From contig JBAIZL010000001.1 in NCBI GenBank assembly GCA_036971475.1, positions 112,160,850 through 112,224,849 on the forward strand: a stretch of DNA of 64,000 nt, given 5' to 3'. The stretch is from Prosapia bicincta (lineage: Eukaryota; Arthropoda; Insecta; Hemiptera; Cercopidae). The first letter of the stretch is position 1, and the number at the start of each line of letters is the position of its first letter. Below are positions 62,908 through 64,000 of the stretch, one piece after another. The notes beneath the pieces are model-generated. The model was not told where the DNA came from and searched no databases. It saw only the letters and a program-made list of their open reading frames with translations. Position numbers and translations under genes: made by a program.

Positions 62908-64000
62908 AAGGTAATTAATTTGTTAATTAGTAATTAACACACATTTTTAATAAAGCCCTGATAAATACTTACCCAAGGAAAAAGGCTCATGTGTTGCAAG
63001 TTTAATATATAAAGTGTCTTGGTATTTATTTTTAAATCAATTTAACGTTTTGAGAAGAGCTAATTCTTCTGCATGTTAGGTTGTATGCAAACCGAAAAAT
63101 GTTTAAGGAGTCTAATTTATCATAAATCATTTTTCCATTATTGTTACTATTAAAAATATGTTTATAGGATAAAAATAATAGTATGAATACCATCAATTTA
63201 ATATAAAACTCGTTTAGAATATCAGTGGGGTTACTTCATTCCTATAATAAATAGTTATAACTATTTTTGTTAATATTTGGTAGTAGCAAATACAATAACC
63301 ACATATTTTCCAACACTAAACGCTTTTTAGAAGCAAACCATTTATCTGAAGTTCAGAAAACGTTTTGAGACGTGTTACATTCTGCGACATATTAAAGTTA
63401 TGACCGTTGAAAGATAAAGTAATATGTGTGGTAAAAGAAAAATACTTAGCTACAGGTCCTGAGAGAAGTAAGAATTAGCTTGTGAGAGTCTAAGAATTTA
63501 ACTTGCTACTATATTTTACTCTCTATATTGGCTGAATTTTAGGGAATTTAAAAAGTAATTAAATTCAGCATAAAAACAGTTCCTACTAAACTAATAAAAC
63601 TCACAAAAATTTAAAAATTCCGTATTTTTTCACATTTTACATAATTTATTGACTGTATAGTAGGTAAATATATATATAATATTCATTCTAACATTTTGGA
63701 AGCAATAATCCACTTTAGAAAAATCTGGACTACTACTTTACAACTTTACTATTACAGTTTTTAATACACTATGAACAAGTCATAATTTTCATGTTGTGTG
63801 GAATGTACTTGAAACTGTGAACGTATTCAGAGTAATTGTTTTAGAAACTAGTCAATTTTCCTTTAGGTAGTTGGTTTCAGAAATATTATTTTTACCCTAA
63901 GAACGTATAGTGTTTGATATATTGTGAGCACTGTAAAGTACTTAAACAAATTGCTACAATACATCTTTAGGTAGTGTAACAATGTTACCCTCGATTTCGT
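62908..64000. other. AT-rich DNA to the end of the window
   Basis: Nothing recognised. If the donor at 62,901/62,902 is real, this would be the first part of an intron. Confidence 0.4.

Overview
The window looks like intergenic DNA from a large, strongly A+T-rich animal genome, almost certainly an insect. The reasons are degenerate TTAGG-type tracts, two piggyBac-like elements, an LTR element whose primer site fits tRNA-Lys(CUU), R1/Jockey-type LINE pieces, and very long TA arrays. A hemipteran is a guess. I see no intact host gene, tRNA, rRNA or CRISPR array. Most open frames lie in microsatellites or minisatellites or are chance frames in AT-rich sequence.

The left half (about 1-32,250) is built from old, diverged copies of one segmental-duplication unit. 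Copy A (6,580-11,615) and copy B (about 14,270-32,250) are collinear in direct orientation. Copy C (1 to about 3,000) is inverted, and a detached tail copy Z lies at about 4,790-6,300. Every copy carries its own later changes. A holds a 53-bp minisatellite that is a single unit in B. Z holds an inverted-repeat element with hammerhead-like motifs. B holds a piggyBac-like relic, a perfect 35-bp hairpin between TA arrays, expanded TA arrays, an LTR retrotransposon and a 15-bp minisatellite. A short exon-like block recurs, decayed, in A, B and C.

The main mobile element is a minus-strand LTR retrotransposon (19,378-25,107). Its LTRs are about 1.4 kb each, and its only internal open frame is a coiled-coil Gag-like frame fused to the C-terminal half of a retropepsin. 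The DTG half lies downstream instead of upstream, and no reverse transcriptase, RNase H or integrase is visible. It appears non-autonomous.

The right half (32,250-64,000) is mostly featureless AT-rich DNA. It holds a 101-bp segment re-inserted about 2 kb away between 18-bp direct repeats, a 1.16-kb internally deleted piggyBac-like element with 15-bp terminal inverted repeats, an endonuclease-side LINE fragment bordered by a CA array, and an RNase H-side LINE fragment. The last 2 kb has a CRE-like site, a CCAAT box and two good splice-donor sequences, which might belong to the 5' end of a gene running out of the window.
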